Source: Embleya scabrispora DSM 41855 (GTDB lineage: Bacteria > Actinomycetota > Actinomycetes > Streptomycetales > Streptomycetaceae). Taken from it: a DNA stretch of 64,000 nucleotides. The position numbers and the translations under genes were made by a program. Shown here one piece after another: positions 1-8,990 of the stretch (positions are counted from its first letter, which is position 1; every line of letters starts with the position of its first letter). Location of the stretch: contig NZ_KB889683.1 of the NCBI RefSeq assembly GCF_000372745.1, positions 1 through 64,000 of the forward strand. Reading direction: 5' to 3'. The notes under the pieces were generated by a model. It saw only the letters and a list, made by a program, of their open reading frames with translations. It did not search any database and was not told where the DNA came from.

Positions 1-162
1 TCGATGCGCTTCGGGCTCACCGACGGTCAGCCCAAGACGCTCGACGAGATCGGCAAGGTCTACGGGGTCACCCGGGAGCGGATCCGCCAGATCGAGTCGA
101 AGACCATGTCGAAGCTGCGCCACCCGTCCCGCTCCCAGGTGCTGCGCGACTACCTGGACTAG
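1..162 (+). CDS. hrdB: Principal sigma factor, C-terminal end (HrdB/RpoD type), partial
   Basis: Only the last 53 codons lie in the window; the gene begins upstream of base 1. The fragment is sigma-70 region 4.2, the helix-turn-helix that reads the -35 box. The recognition helix [11 protein letters not shown] is intact, followed by [17 protein letters not shown] and a TAG stop. This ending matches from memory the group 1 sigma factor HrdB of streptomycetes, so the likely role is housekeeping promoter recognition. A related Hrd paralogue cannot be excluded from 53 residues. A strong hairpin follows nine bases after the stop. Confidence 0.85.
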   Translation, partial: SMRFGLTDGQPKTLDEIGKVYGVTRERIRQIESKTMSKLRHPSRSQVLRDYLD

Positions 163-170
163 GCAGGACC

Positions 171-217
171 CCGGGTACGGACGGACCGCCACCTTGGCGG
201 CCTCCGTCCGTACCCGG
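171..217 (+). terminator. Strong hairpin after the sigma factor gene
   Basis: A perfect 15-base inverted repeat, CCGGGTACGGACGGA at 171-185 and its complement at 203-217, encloses a 17-base loop. There is no clear U-tract, as is common for actinobacterial intrinsic terminators. It sits between the sigma factor stop and the end of the convergent Asp-tRNA synthetase gene and could serve both strands. Confidence 0.75.
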
Positions 218-240
218 CGCCACACCCGCGGGCCGCGTCG

Positions 241-1548
241 TCAGGGCGCCAGCCGGTGCGGGCCGCGGAAGAGGAATGTCGCGTCCCGGATCGAGGGCAG
301 GTCCAACAGCAACATCAGCAGTCGGCTCAGCCCCAGGCCCAGGCCCCCGTGCGGCGGCATGCCGTAGCGGAAGCAGTCCAGGTAGGACGCGAGCGGTGCG
401 GCGTCCATGCCCTTTTCCCGCAGTTGGCCGAGCAGCCGGTCGTGACGGTGCTCGCGTTGTGCGCCCGTGGTGATCTCGACGCCCTTCCAGAGCAGGTCGA
501 AGCTCTCCGTGACGGTGGGGTCCTCGTCCGGGCGCAGGTGGTAGAACGGCCGGATCCCGGCCGGGAAGCGGGTCACGAAGACGAACTCGTGTCCGGTCTC
601 CGCCGCGATCCGCGCGCACAGCGCTCGTTCGCCCTCGGGGTCCAGGTCCACCCTGGTGCCCGCCGGGTCCCAGCCCTCGGCACGCAGTCGGGCCAACGCG
701 TCGGCCATGGTGATCCGCGGGAACGGCCGCTCGGGGACGGTGACCTCGATGCCGAGAAGATCCTCGATCGCCGCGCCGTGGACGGCCCGGACGTCGGCCA
801 GTACCGCCCCCAGCAGGCGCTCCTCGAAGGCCATCACGTCCTCGACGCCGTCGATCCAGGCCAGTTCGGCGTCGACACCGGTGAACTCGGTGGCGTGTCG
901 GGACGTGTACGACGGCTCGGCGCGAAAAACCGGCCCGATCTCGAAGACCTTGTCGACGCCGGCCGCGATGGCCATCTGCTTGTGGAACTGTGGCGATTGG
1001 GCCAGGTAGGCGGGGCGGCCGAAGTAGTCGACGGTGAACACCTCGGCGCCGGATTCGGACGCCGTGCCCATCAGCTTGGGCGTGTGCAACTCGGTGAAGC
1101 CCTCCGCCGCGGTGACCCGGCGCATCGCCTGCTCGACCGTGGTCTGTACGTCCAGGACCAGTCGCCGGTCGGGACGGCGGAGGTCCAGGAAGCGCCAGTC
1201 GAGACGGCGCTCGGGGCCGGTGTGCGCGTCGATCGGCAGTCCGGGTTCGGCGGGCGAGACGATCTCGACCCGTTCGGGGAGCAGTTCCAGGCCGCCGAGG
1301 CGGACCACCTCGTTGGTCACCACCTTGCCGGTGATCCGTACCGCCGACTCGACGGTGGCCTGCTCGAACGCGGCCTCGATCGGGTCGTCGGCGCCGGCCC
1401 GCGCGTGCGTGACCTGGACCCGCCCGGTGTGGTCGCGCAGGACGACGAACTGCATGCGGCGTTGCAGCCGGAGCGTATCGATCCAACCATGCACGGTGAC
1501 CGTTTCACCCGGATGCTCGGACAGGTCTCGGACGAGGGTGCGCGGCAT
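241..1548 (-). CDS. Aspartate--tRNA(Asp/Asn) ligase, archaeal-type (non-discriminating)
   Basis: A class II aminoacyl-tRNA synthetase of 435 residues that charges tRNA with aspartate. An OB-fold anticodon-binding domain fills about residues 1-105. The aspartate-site motif QSPQFHKQ is at 184-191, class II motif 2 (GPVFRAEPSYTSRH) at about 205-218, and motif 3 (GLGLGLSRLLM) near the C-terminus. The length and the lack of the bacterial GAD insertion place it with the archaeal-type enzymes, which often also charge tRNA-Asn and are then annotated aspartate--tRNA(Asn) ligase; that dual role is inference. The ATG at 1548 follows AAGGGAG at good spacing; the open frame extends 66 codons further upstream but without a comparable site. 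Confidence 0.9.
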   Translation of the reverse strand: MPRTLVRDLSEHPGETVTVHGWIDTLRLQRRMQFVVLRDHTGRVQVTHARAGADDPIEAAFEQATVESAVRITGKVVTNEVVRLGGLELLPERVEIVSPAEPGLPIDAHTGPERRLDWRFLDLRRPDRRLVLDVQTTVEQAMRRVTAAEGFTELHTPKLMGTASESGAEVFTVDYFGRPAYLAQSPQFHKQMAIAAGVDKVFEIGPVFRAEPSYTSRHATEFTGVDAELAWIDGVEDVMAFEERLLGAVLADVRAVHGAAIEDLLGIEVTVPERPFPRITMADALARLRAEGWDPAGTRVDLDPEGERALCARIAAETGHEFVFVTRFPAGIRPFYHLRPDEDPTVTESFDLLWKGVEITTGAQREHRHDRLLGQLREKGMDAAPLASYLDCFRYGMPPHGGLGLGLSRLLMLLLDLPSIRDATFLFRGPHRLAP

Positions 1549-1901
1549 GGCGGCAACTCCCTTGGTTGCGGGCGCGTTGGTCGCGCCGGGTACGGCGGGT
1601 GGTAGACGGCCACCCGAGGAGATGGTCAGCGTAGGTGGCCCGGTCGGCGGTGTCGCCGGATTAACGCGGCGGCCGAGGGCGCGGGATACCTCTCTCGCCG
1701 ATGCCGAGCCCGTCGGGGCGTCGGTCGGCGGATGGGCCTTGCGCATATCCGGCAGGGGCGTACATCACCCGACTTGTTCGCTTGCCTGGACGCGAACTGC
1801 CGTCGATGGGACGGCAATTGATGACGGGGGGCGTTACCTGCGGTTTACCATCGGCGGTGTGCCGCACCACCCCCGATCGGCGGCCCGAAGGTGTTGAGAT
1901 C
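1549..1901. other. Divergent intergenic region, 353 bases
   Basis: This gap lies between the start of the Asp-tRNA synthetase (minus) and the DUF574 methyltransferase (plus) and must hold both promoters. A 7-bp hairpin (TGCCGTC at 1798-1804, GACGGCA at 1810-1816) is visible, but I see no convincing promoter hexamers. Open frames here are extensions or shadows of the neighbours. Confidence 0.5.
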
Positions 1902-2741
1902 ATGTCCGAGAACACTGGAGACCGAGTGTGGTCCACCGAGCCCGCCGGCGAGCGGCCGCCGGCCGGAATCGACGTCAACGTGCCGAGCGTCGCGCGCATC
2001 TACGACTTCCTGATCGGCGGCAAGGACAACTACGCCGCCGACCGCGCCGTGGCCCGGAAGTTGATCGAGGTGGCGCCCGACCTCGAACACGACGCCGGCG
2101 CGCATCGCCGGATCCTGCACCGGGGCGTGCGATTCCTGGTCGAGCAGGGCATCCGGCAGTTCGTCGACATCGGGTCCGGGCTGCCGACCGCGCAGAACAC
2201 CCACCAGGTCGCCCAGGCACTGGCCCCGGAGACCACCGTGGTCTACGTGGACAACGACCCGATCGTGCTCGCGCACGGTCGCGCACTGCTCGCCGAGAAC
2301 GAGCGGACCACGGTGATCACCGCCGACCTGCGTGAGCCCGCGTCGATCCTGAAGAACCCGGACGTGCTGCGCCTGATCGACTTCGATCGGCCGGTCGCGC
2401 TGATGTTGCTCGGGGTGATCCACCACATCAACGACGACGAGGACCCGGCCGGCCTGCTGCGCACCTACCTCGACGCGCTGCCGTCCGGGAGTTGGCTGTT
2501 CCTGACCCACTTCCTGCGCAGCGGCCCGGAGTCGGAGCGGATGGAGCAGGTGATGCAGGGCTCGCACAAGAGCGGGCGCTTCCGCGAGCGCGAGGAGATC
2601 GCGGCCTACCTGGACGGTCTCGAGACGGCCGAACCGGGCCTGGTCTACATCGACCTGTGGCGTCCCGAGGAGCCGGTGGACGAGGCGACCCTGTCGGTCA
2701 CCAAGCGCCTGGTCCTGGGCGCGGTGGCCCGCAAGCCGTAA
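1902..2741 (+). CDS. SAM-dependent methyltransferase, DUF574 (SAV2177) family
   Basis: A 279-residue protein of the actinobacterial S-adenosyl methyltransferase family PF04672. The family signature is clear: ARIYDFLIGGKDNYAADR at about residues 31-48, then the SAM-binding loop FVDIGSGLPT at 87-96 and an acidic strand VYVDNDPIVL. LMLLGVIHHI further on matches the substrate-side segment. These enzymes are abundant in streptomycetes and their substrates are largely unknown, so no pathway is assigned. ATG 1902 is chosen because the family normally begins about 20 residues before the NVPSVARIYD motif and GAAGGTG precedes it; the open frame extends to 1701. Confidence 0.88.
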   Translation: MSENTGDRVWSTEPAGERPPAGIDVNVPSVARIYDFLIGGKDNYAADRAVARKLIEVAPDLEHDAGAHRRILHRGVRFLVEQGIRQFVDIGSGLPTAQNTHQVAQALAPETTVVYVDNDPIVLAHGRALLAENERTTVITADLREPASILKNPDVLRLIDFDRPVALMLLGVIHHINDDEDPAGLLRTYLDALPSGSWLFLTHFLRSGPESERMEQVMQGSHKSGRFREREEIAAYLDGLETAEPGLVYIDLWRPEEPVDEATLSVTKRLVLGAVARKP

Positions 2742-2770
2742 CGGCCGGTCGCGGGGCCGCGGGCAACGAG

Positions 2771-2820
2771 CCTCGGCCCGAGGGCGGTTCGCGGGTGCGC
2801 GAACCGCCCTCGGGCCGAGG
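2771..2820. terminator. 22-bp stem bidirectional terminator
   Basis: A perfect 22-base inverted repeat (2771-2792 and 2799-2820) with a 6-base loop lies between the convergent methyltransferase (plus) and MFS transporter (minus). It is one of the strongest hairpins in the window and probably terminates transcription from both sides. Confidence 0.8.
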
Positions 2821-2851
2821 TCCCGGTACGGGGTGGGCGATCCACCCGCGA

Positions 2852-4330
2852 TCACCGCACCGCCGGGATCCGGGCCGCCGAATCGGTGGTCGGCGTGCCG
2901 GTCGCGACCGGCACGGATGCCGCGGCGCCGCGGGCGAAGCGCAGTGCCACCAGGGCGGTCGCGCCGACGCCCGCGCCGGCGATCAGCACCGCCGTACGCA
3001 GCCCGGCCGGCGTCGACGAGTGGGCGTTGGCCACCGCGACCAGGATCGCCAGGCCCACCGCGCCGCCGATCTGCTGGGCGGTGGAGGCCATGCCGGACGC
3101 GATGCCCTGCTCGTGGCCGGCCACGCCGACCGCGGCGGCGCCGAACATCAGCGTGTAGCCGGCGCCCTGCCCCAGACCCAGGATCACGAAGCCGGGGACC
3201 ATGGACGCGTACGAGCCGTCTGCGGACATCGACAGGCCCACCACGACGGTGCCCGCCGCGCCGACGAGCAGGCTCGCGATCATCGCGGTGCGCGCTCCGA
3301 ACCGGGTCGCCGCCCGGCCGCCGAGCAGCGAGCCGGCGGTGATCGCGAGCATCGGGACCAGGTACGCCAGGCCGGTCTCCAGCGCGGTGTAGCCCTTGAC
3401 CTCCTGGAAGTAGACGGTGAGGAAGTAGGCGAGCGTGCCGATCGTCGCCATGTAGAGGAAGGTGACCGCCATGCCGGTGCTCAGGTTGCGACCGCGCAGC
3501 AGGCGCAGCGGCATCAGCGGGTCCGGGCTGCGGCGTTCGACGGCCAGGAAGGCGCCGATCAGGACCGCCCCGAAGGCGACGCTCGCCAGGATCGGCGCGG
3601 AGGTCCAGCCCGACTCGGGGGCCTGGACGAAGGCGAACACGATCGCGATGGTGCCGATGGTGGAGGTGAGTGCGCCGGCCAGGTCGAAGCGGCGGTCGGC
3701 GCGCCGGGCGCCGTCCGCGGGGATCAGCCGGAGCGCGGTCAGCGCGGCGGCGCCGGCGAGCGGGACGTTGACGTAGAACACCGCCTGCCAGCCCAGGAAC
3801 TGGGTCAGCACCCCGCCGAGCAGCGAGCCCACGATCATCCCGCTGCCACCCGCCGCGCCCCACACCGCGAACGCCCGGTTGCGCTCCTTGCCCTCGGCGA
3901 ACAGGGTGCCGACCAGGGTCAGCGTCGCCGGGAACAGGAAGGCCCCGCCCACCCCTTGCACCGCGCGGGCCGCGATCAGCAGCCCGGGGTCACCGGCGAG
4001 GCCGCCGGCCAGCGAGGACCCGGCGTACAGCGCCAGGCCCAGGACGAACATCCGGCGTGGTCCGTACAGGTCGCAGGCCCGGCCGCCGAGCAGCAGCAGG
4101 CCGCCGAACGCGACGGCGTAGGCGCTGACCACCCATTGCAGGCTCTGCGCGGTGAAGCCGAGGCCGTCGCCGATCTGGGGCAGCGCGACGTAGACGATGT
4201 TGTAGTCGACGGAGATGATCAATTGGGCGAAGGCGAGCAGGGCCAGGATCAGCGCGGGGCGCCGGCGGTTCGTGGTGTTCCCGGTCTTCGTTTCGCTCTC
4301 GGTGCCCGTGGTGGTGGTGGTGGTGGTCAT
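2852..4330 (-). CDS. MFS drug/proton antiporter, DHA2-like (EmrB/QacA type)
   Basis: A 492-residue integral membrane exporter with about 14 hydrophobic segments. The first helix region (LLAFAQLIISVDYNIVYVAL) carries the DHA2 signature Asp, and motif A appears as GRACDLYGPRRMF. Motif C is seen in the fifth helix region. It probably exports a small lipophilic compound. The N-terminus begins with seven consecutive Thr codons read from a GGT-rich tract. Its ATG at 4330 overlaps the stop of the upstream AhpD-like gene by four bases (ATGA), so the two are translationally coupled. Divergent control by the MocR-type regulator at 4905 is likely. Confidence 0.88.
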   Translation of the reverse strand: MTTTTTTTGTESETKTGNTTNRRRPALILALLAFAQLIISVDYNIVYVALPQIGDGLGFTAQSLQWVVSAYAVAFGGLLLLGGRACDLYGPRRMFVLGLALYAGSSLAGGLAGDPGLLIAARAVQGVGGAFLFPATLTLVGTLFAEGKERNRAFAVWGAAGGSGMIVGSLLGGVLTQFLGWQAVFYVNVPLAGAAALTALRLIPADGARRADRRFDLAGALTSTIGTIAIVFAFVQAPESGWTSAPILASVAFGAVLIGAFLAVERRSPDPLMPLRLLRGRNLSTGMAVTFLYMATIGTLAYFLTVYFQEVKGYTALETGLAYLVPMLAITAGSLLGGRAATRFGARTAMIASLLVGAAGTVVVGLSMSADGSYASMVPGFVILGLGQGAGYTLMFGAAAVGVAGHEQGIASGMASTAQQIGGAVGLAILVAVANAHSSTPAGLRTAVLIAGAGVGATALVALRFARGAAASVPVATGTPTTDSAARIPAVR

Positions 4331-4857
4331 CGCTGCTTCCCCCGTTCGTCGGTGCCGGCGACCTTGCCGGTGCCGATCGCGATTCGGTTCCAGGTGTTGA
4401 TGGTGAGGATCAGGGCCATCAGGCGGGCCAGTTCGCACTCGTCGAATCGGTCCGCGGCGCGGGCGTAGACGTGGTCCGGGACGCCGTCGGCGGCGACCAG
4501 GGTCAGCGCCTCGGTCAGCGCGAGGGCGGCCTGTTCCCGCTCGGTGAACAGGTGCGGGGCGTTTCGCCACAGCGCGACCAGGGCCAGGCGTTCGTCGCCC
4601 GCGCCCGCCTTGTGCGCGTCGGTCCAGTGCATGTGCAGGCAGTACGCGCAGCCGTTGAGCTGCGAGGCGCGGACCTGGACCAGCTCGACCAGCGCGGGGT
4701 CCAGCCCCTCCCGGGCGGCGACGTCGAAGCCGATCAGCGACTTGAACGCCTTGGGCGCGGCGCGGGCGAAGTCGACCCGGACGGCTCCGGGGTCGGGGCG
4801 GGGATGGGGTTCGAGGTCGGCCTCGGCGGGCCGGTCGGTGCGGCGTTCGCTGCTCAT
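4327..4857 (-). CDS. Carboxymuconolactone decarboxylase/AhpD-like peroxidase
   Basis: A 176-residue protein of the CMD/AhpD fold. The redox motif CAYCLHMH (Cys70, Cys73, His77) fits the CxxCxxxH active site of alkylhydroperoxidase-D-like proteins, so a peroxide- or thiol-based detoxification role is likely rather than lactone decarboxylation. It is the first gene of an operon with the MFS pump and starts 47 bases from the divergent MocR regulator, which suggests a response to a toxic or oxidising compound. Substrate unknown. Confidence 0.88.
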   Translation of the reverse strand: MSSERRTDRPAEADLEPHPRPDPGAVRVDFARAAPKAFKSLIGFDVAAREGLDPALVELVQVRASQLNGCAYCLHMHWTDAHKAGAGDERLALVALWRNAPHLFTEREQAALALTEALTLVAADGVPDHVYARAADRFDECELARLMALILTINTWNRIAIGTGKVAGTDERGKQR

Positions 4858-4904
4858 GACGACGAATCTAGGCGCGGAAGCGACCCGGTATAGGGTGCAG
4901 TTCC

Positions 4905-6335
4905 ATGTCGGAAATCGAGGTCAATTCAGCCGAGTGGATCGGCCGCGACCTGCACCTTGAGTTGTCGGGTACGGGAAGCCGGCGGGCCGTGCTGATCCGC
5001 GCGATCCGTGAGGCGATCCGCACCGGTCGGCTGGCTCCGGACACACCGCTGCCGCCGTACCGGTCGCTCGCGGCCGATCTGGGCATCGCCCGCAACACGG
5101 TCGCCGACGCGTACGCCGAGTTGGTCGCGGAGGGCTGGCTGACGGCGCGTCAGGGCTCCGGTACCCGAGTCGCCCGCCGGGCCGAACCGCTCGCCGCGCC
5201 GCGCCGCCGTGCCCGGACCGGGCTGCCGGCGCGGCCTGCCGGCTCCACGCACAATCTGCGCCAGGGGCAGCCGGACGCGGCGTCCTTCCCGCGTACCGCG
5301 TGGGTCGCGTCCGCCCGCCGGGCGCTGAACGCCGCGCCGAACGAGGCGTTCGGGCCCGGCGATCCGCAGGGACGCCCGGAGTTGCGGGCCGCGCTGACGG
5401 ACTACCTGGCGCGGGCGCGCGGGGTGCGTACCCACCCGGATCGCATCGTGATCTGCTCGGGCTTCGCGCACGCGTTGCGGCTGCTGTTCGCCGGCGTGCT
5501 GCGCGGGCCGGCCGCCGTGGAGTCGTATGGGCTCGCCTTCCACCGCTCGATCCTGGCCGCCGCGTCCGTCCGCACGCTGCCCCTGCGCATCGACGAACAC
5601 GGCGCCGATACCGACGCGTCACCCGTCCTGTCGGGCGCGCGTGTGGCGGTGCTGACCCCGGCGCACCAGTTCCCCACCGGCGGCCCGCTGTCGCCCGAGC
5701 GGCGGGTCGCCGCGCTGGACTGGGCGCGGGCCCAGGGCGGGATCGTGCTGGAGGACGACTACGACGGCGAGTTCCGCTACGACCGGCGTCCGGTGGGCGC
5801 GGTCCAGGGGATGGATCCGGACCGCGTGGTGTACGTGGGCTCGGTCAGCAAGAGCCTGTCCCCGGCGATCCGGCTCGGCTGGATGGTGCTGCCCGAGCAC
5901 CTGGTGGAGGACGTCCTGGCGGTGAAGGGCCTGCGCGAGGCATGGGCCGGCGTCACCGATCAGCTCACCCTCGCCGACTTCATCGAGGGCGGCCACTACG
6001 ACCGGCACATTCGCCGGATGCGCCAGCGTTACCGCGCCCGCCGCGACCACCTGCTCGCCGCGTTGGCCGAAAACGCCCCGCACGTCACCGCGACCGGCAT
6101 CGCCGCCGGCCTGCACGCCGTCCTGCGCCTGCCACCGGGCACCGAGTCCTCCACCGTCAAGGCCGCCACGTGGCAGGGCCTGGCTCTCGACGGCCTCTCC
6201 ACGTTCCGCCACCCGGACGCGACGGGCCCGGCTCCGGACGGGTTGGTGGTCGGCTACGCGACGCCCCCGGACCACTCGTACCCGGCAGCGGTGGAGGCGC
6301 TGTGCCGCTCGCTGCCGCCGGCGGAGGGCGAGTAG
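4905..6335 (+). CDS. MocR/PdxR-type transcriptional regulator (GntR HTH + aminotransferase fold)
   Basis: A 476-residue fusion. Residues about 15-85 form a GntR winged helix (PLPPYRSLAADLGIARNTV, then GWLTARQGSGTRV). The rest is a fold-type I aminotransferase domain that binds pyridoxal phosphate as an effector: LEDDYDGEFRYD holds the Asp that contacts the pyridine ring, and SVSKSLSPAIRLG holds the Schiff-base Lys. MocR proteins usually control themselves and a divergently transcribed target; here that target is the AhpD-like/MFS operon 47 bases away. ATG 4905 follows immediately upstream purine-rich sequence; no shorter start is better. Confidence 0.92.
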   Translation: MSEIEVNSAEWIGRDLHLELSGTGSRRAVLIRAIREAIRTGRLAPDTPLPPYRSLAADLGIARNTVADAYAELVAEGWLTARQGSGTRVARRAEPLAAPRRRARTGLPARPAGSTHNLRQGQPDAASFPRTAWVASARRALNAAPNEAFGPGDPQGRPELRAALTDYLARARGVRTHPDRIVICSGFAHALRLLFAGVLRGPAAVESYGLAFHRSILAAASVRTLPLRIDEHGADTDASPVLSGARVAVLTPAHQFPTGGPLSPERRVAALDWARAQGGIVLEDDYDGEFRYDRRPVGAVQGMDPDRVVYVGSVSKSLSPAIRLGWMVLPEHLVEDVLAVKGLREAWAGVTDQLTLADFIEGGHYDRHIRRMRQRYRARRDHLLAALAENAPHVTATGIAAGLHAVLRLPPGTESSTVKAATWQGLALDGLSTFRHPDATGPAPDGLVVGYATPPDHSYPAAVEALCRSLPPAEGE

Positions 6336-6398
6336 CGAGCCGGTCGTGCGGGCGGTGCCGTCGCCCGTCCGGCGGTCGTGCCGGTACGGCGGCCCGGC

Positions 6399-7412
6399 CT
6401 ACGCCAACGCGTTCACGATCGTGTTGAACGCCGCCGGCAGGCGGTGGGCCGCGGGGACGATCAGGCGGGCCGTGTGCGGGTGGGCCCGGGCGGTGAGGAG
6501 GGTCTCGGTGAGGAGGCGGTGGCGGCGGGACAGGCGGCGCCAGTCGGCCTCGTAGCGCTCGGGGCGGCCCGTGACGAGGGCGGCGACCAGGGCCCGGGCC
6601 GAGGCCAGGGCCAGGGCGATGCCCTCGCCGGTGAGCGCGTCGGTGTAGCCGGCCGCGTCGCCGACCAGCAGGACGCGGCCCGCGACCCGGGTGCGGACCC
6701 GGCGGCGCAGCGGCCCCGCGCCGCGTACGTCGCCGGCCGCCGCGCCCGCCAGCCGGGCCCGCAGCGCGGGAAACGCGGCCAGGTGGTCGTCGTAGGGCCG
6801 CCCGCGCGGCCCGAGCACCGCGACGCCGACCAGGTCCGGTCCCACCGGCGTCACATACGCCTCGCCGTGCGGCGACCAGTACACCTCGACGAAGTCCGTC
6901 CAGGGGGCGACCGCGAAGTGCCGGCGCAGGCCGTACCGCCGGGCTCGGCGATCCGGTCGCGCGGGCCCGAGGGCGGCTCGGATCGGCGAGTGCAGGCCGT
7001 CCGCCGCGACCAGCCAGTGCGCGGTCAGTCCGGCGGCGGCCACCCCGTGTGCGTCCTGCCGCACGTCGCCGACCCGGCCGACCCGGTGCTCGACCCCGAG
7101 CGCCGACGCCCGTTCGTACAACGCCGCGTGCAGCGTGGTGCGTCGTACGCCCAGCCCCGGACCCGCCCGGAACCGGGCCTCGACCGCGTGCCTGGCGTCC
7201 AGGTACCGGATCCCGGCCAACGGCCGTCCGGCGGGCGTGATGCCCAGCCGGGCGAGCGCGGTCACGCCCGCGGGCATCAGCCCCTCGCCGCACGCCTTGT
7301 CCACCGGGGCCGGCCGCGGCTCCACCACGACCACGCGCAGCCCCGCGAGCGCACCGTGGATCGCGGTCGCCAGGCCGGCCGGCCCGCCGCCCGCGACGAG
7401 CAGGTCGATCAC
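6399..7412 (-). CDS. FAD-dependent oxidoreductase, SrsC/AgqC-like (geranylgeranyl reductase family)
   Basis: A 337-residue flavoprotein. The Rossmann motif LVAGGGPAGLA at about 5-15 binds FAD, CGEGLMP follows near residue 46, and the second FAD motif GDAAGYTDALTGEGI lies near 270; the last two are typical of geranylgeranyl-reductase-like enzymes. As last gene of a type III PKS operon it matches SrsC/AgqC, flavin hydroxylases that oxidise an alkylresorcinol ring to a hydroquinone, but a prenyl-chain reductase is also possible. The GTG start at 7412 overlaps the stop of the methyltransferase gene by four bases (GTGA), giving translational coupling. Confidence 0.82.
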   Translation of the reverse strand: MIDLLVAGGGPAGLATAIHGALAGLRVVVVEPRPAPVDKACGEGLMPAGVTALARLGITPAGRPLAGIRYLDARHAVEARFRAGPGLGVRRTTLHAALYERASALGVEHRVGRVGDVRQDAHGVAAAGLTAHWLVAADGLHSPIRAALGPARPDRRARRYGLRRHFAVAPWTDFVEVYWSPHGEAYVTPVGPDLVGVAVLGPRGRPYDDHLAAFPALRARLAGAAAGDVRGAGPLRRRVRTRVAGRVLLVGDAAGYTDALTGEGIALALASARALVAALVTGRPERYEADWRRLSRRHRLLTETLLTARAHPHTARLIVPAAHRLPAAFNTIVNALA

Positions 7413-7927
7413 GCGGTCGCCGTCGACAGCGCGGCCGACTCGCAGCGGATCCGGACCACCATCAGCGCGGTGTTGAGCCCGGTGAACACGAGCGCGGTGA
7501 CCCACGCGCCGTGCACCAGGGGCAGCGCCAGGCCCTCGACCGCGACCGCGAGGTAGTTCGGATGCCGCAGCCGGGTCCACCGGTACGGCCCGCGGCGCAC
7601 CAGCGGCAGCCCCGGCACGACCACCACCTGCGTGTTCCAGTGTGGGCCGAGCGCGGTGACGCACCACCAGCGCAGCGCCTGCGCGGCGAGCACGAGGGCG
7701 ACCATGGTCCATCCGAACCAGGGCGCGAATGGCCGGTCGGCGGACCACACTTCGAGCACGCATGCGGCCAACAGGCCGACGTGCAGCACGACCATCGGCG
7801 GATAGTGCCGCCGTCCGCTGACCACGCCGCCCCGGGCCAGGCTCCAGGCGAGGTTGCGTCGGGCCACCGCCAACTCGGCGACGCGTTCGAGGGCGACCAG
7901 GCCCACCAGTGCGAAATACCAGTACAT
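7409..7927 (-). CDS. Isoprenylcysteine carboxyl methyltransferase-family membrane methyltransferase, SrsB/AgqB-like
   Basis: A 172-residue protein with about four hydrophobic segments and the ICMT-type C-terminal signature GPYRWTRLRHPNYLAV, which binds SAM in this membrane family. In the srs and agq phenolic-lipid pathways the equivalent gene O-methylates the phenolic ring made by the type III PKS. It lies seven bases after the PKS stop and overlaps the FAD enzyme by four bases, so the three form one operon. Role in ring methylation is inferred from this context. Confidence 0.85.
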   Translation of the reverse strand: MYWYFALVGLVALERVAELAVARRNLAWSLARGGVVSGRRHYPPMVVLHVGLLAACVLEVWSADRPFAPWFGWTMVALVLAAQALRWWCVTALGPHWNTQVVVVPGLPLVRRGPYRWTRLRHPNYLAVAVEGLALPLVHGAWVTALVFTGLNTALMVVRIRCESAALSTATA

Positions 7928-7934
7928 CCCCGAC

Positions 7935-8990
7935 CTACCACTCCAAGAGGACGAGCTCGGAGCAGAACCCCGGGCCCATCGCGATCATCAGGCCCGACGT
8001 TCCCGGTTCGGGTCGGGCGGCCATCGTGTCGCGCAGCACGTGCAGTACCGAGGTGGACGACAGGTTTCCCGTCGCGGCCAGCGAACGCCATGTCAGGTCC
8101 AGCGCGCCGGCCGGGAGTTCGAGCGTCTCGGCGACCGCTTCGAGCACCTTGGGCCCTCCCGGGTGGCATACCCACGCGGTGATGTCGGCCGCGGTCAGCT
8201 CGTGTTCGGCGAGGAAGGCTCGCACGTCGCCGCCCAGGTACTCGCGGACCACGTCGGGGACGTCCGAGCCCAGCACGATCCGAAAGCCGGAGCCGCCCAC
8301 GTCCCAGCCCATCACCCGGCCCGAGTCCGGGTACATCCGACCACGACTGGACACCACGCGCGGTCCGTGCCCGGGGCCGGTGCGCGCGTCCCCGCAGGCG
8401 ACCACCGCCGCCGCGCCGTCGCCGAACAGCGCGCCCGCGACCAGGTTGGCCATCGAGGCGTCGGCGCGCTGGAGGGTGAGCGAGCACAACTCGACGGAGA
8501 CCAGCAGCGCGACGTGCTCGGGCCACCCGCGCAGGTAGTCGTGTACCCGGGCGATCCCGGCGGCACCCGCGACGCAGCCCAGGCCGAACACCGGCAGTCG
8601 CTTGACGTCGGGGCGCAGGCCGAGCCGCCCGACCAGGCGGGCGTCGATCGAGGGGACCGCGATTCCGGTCACCGTGGTGAACACGATCAGGTCCACGTCG
8701 CGCGCGCTCAACCCGGCGGCGCCGAGTGCGGACTCGGTCGCCTCGGCGGCGAGTTCGACCGCGACGTCCAGATATGCGTCGTTGGCCGCGCCGAAGTCGT
8801 CCAGCTTGGCGTAGTGGTCCAGGGGTAGGGCCAGGTGGCGGGTGTCCACCCGGGCGCTCGCGTGCAGGCGGTTCAGGACGCGGCGATCGGCGCCCGCCGG
8901 CAGGCACATCGCCGCGAACGTCTCGGTGATCTCGGCTTGCGGGTATCGGTGCGGCGGCAGTGCACCACGGACGGCGGCGATGCGGGTCAC
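7935..8990 (-). CDS. Type III polyketide synthase, alkylresorcinol/phenolic lipid type (SrsA/AgqA-like)
   Basis: A 351-residue chalcone/stilbene synthase family enzyme. The catalytic triad is intact: Cys139 in FGLGCVAGAAG, His276 in WVCHPGGP, Asn309 in AATGNLSSTS. It condenses an acyl starter with malonyl units and cyclises the chain to an aromatic ring. Order and strand relative to the following ICMT-type methyltransferase and FAD enzyme reproduce srsABC of Streptomyces griseus and agqABC of Actinoplanes missouriensis, so an alkylresorcinol-type lipid is the best guess; the first-step acyl chain cannot be read from sequence. GTG 8990 follows a GGGGG site and gives the normal family length; the open frame extends to 9230. 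Confidence 0.9.
   Translation of the reverse strand: MTRIAAVRGALPPHRYPQAEITETFAAMCLPAGADRRVLNRLHASARVDTRHLALPLDHYAKLDDFGAANDAYLDVAVELAAEATESALGAAGLSARDVDLIVFTTVTGIAVPSIDARLVGRLGLRPDVKRLPVFGLGCVAGAAGIARVHDYLRGWPEHVALLVSVELCSLTLQRADASMANLVAGALFGDGAAAVVACGDARTGPGHGPRVVSSRGRMYPDSGRVMGWDVGGSGFRIVLGSDVPDVVREYLGGDVRAFLAEHELTAADITAWVCHPGGPKVLEAVAETLELPAGALDLTWRSLAATGNLSSTSVLHVLRDTMAARPEPGTSGLMIAMGPGFCSELVLLEW

Noticed and set aside
4311-4330. GGT repeat at the start of the MFS gene, considered as a phase-variable tract.
   Set aside because: It is a trinucleotide repeat, so slippage would only change the number of Thr residues and would not switch the gene off.
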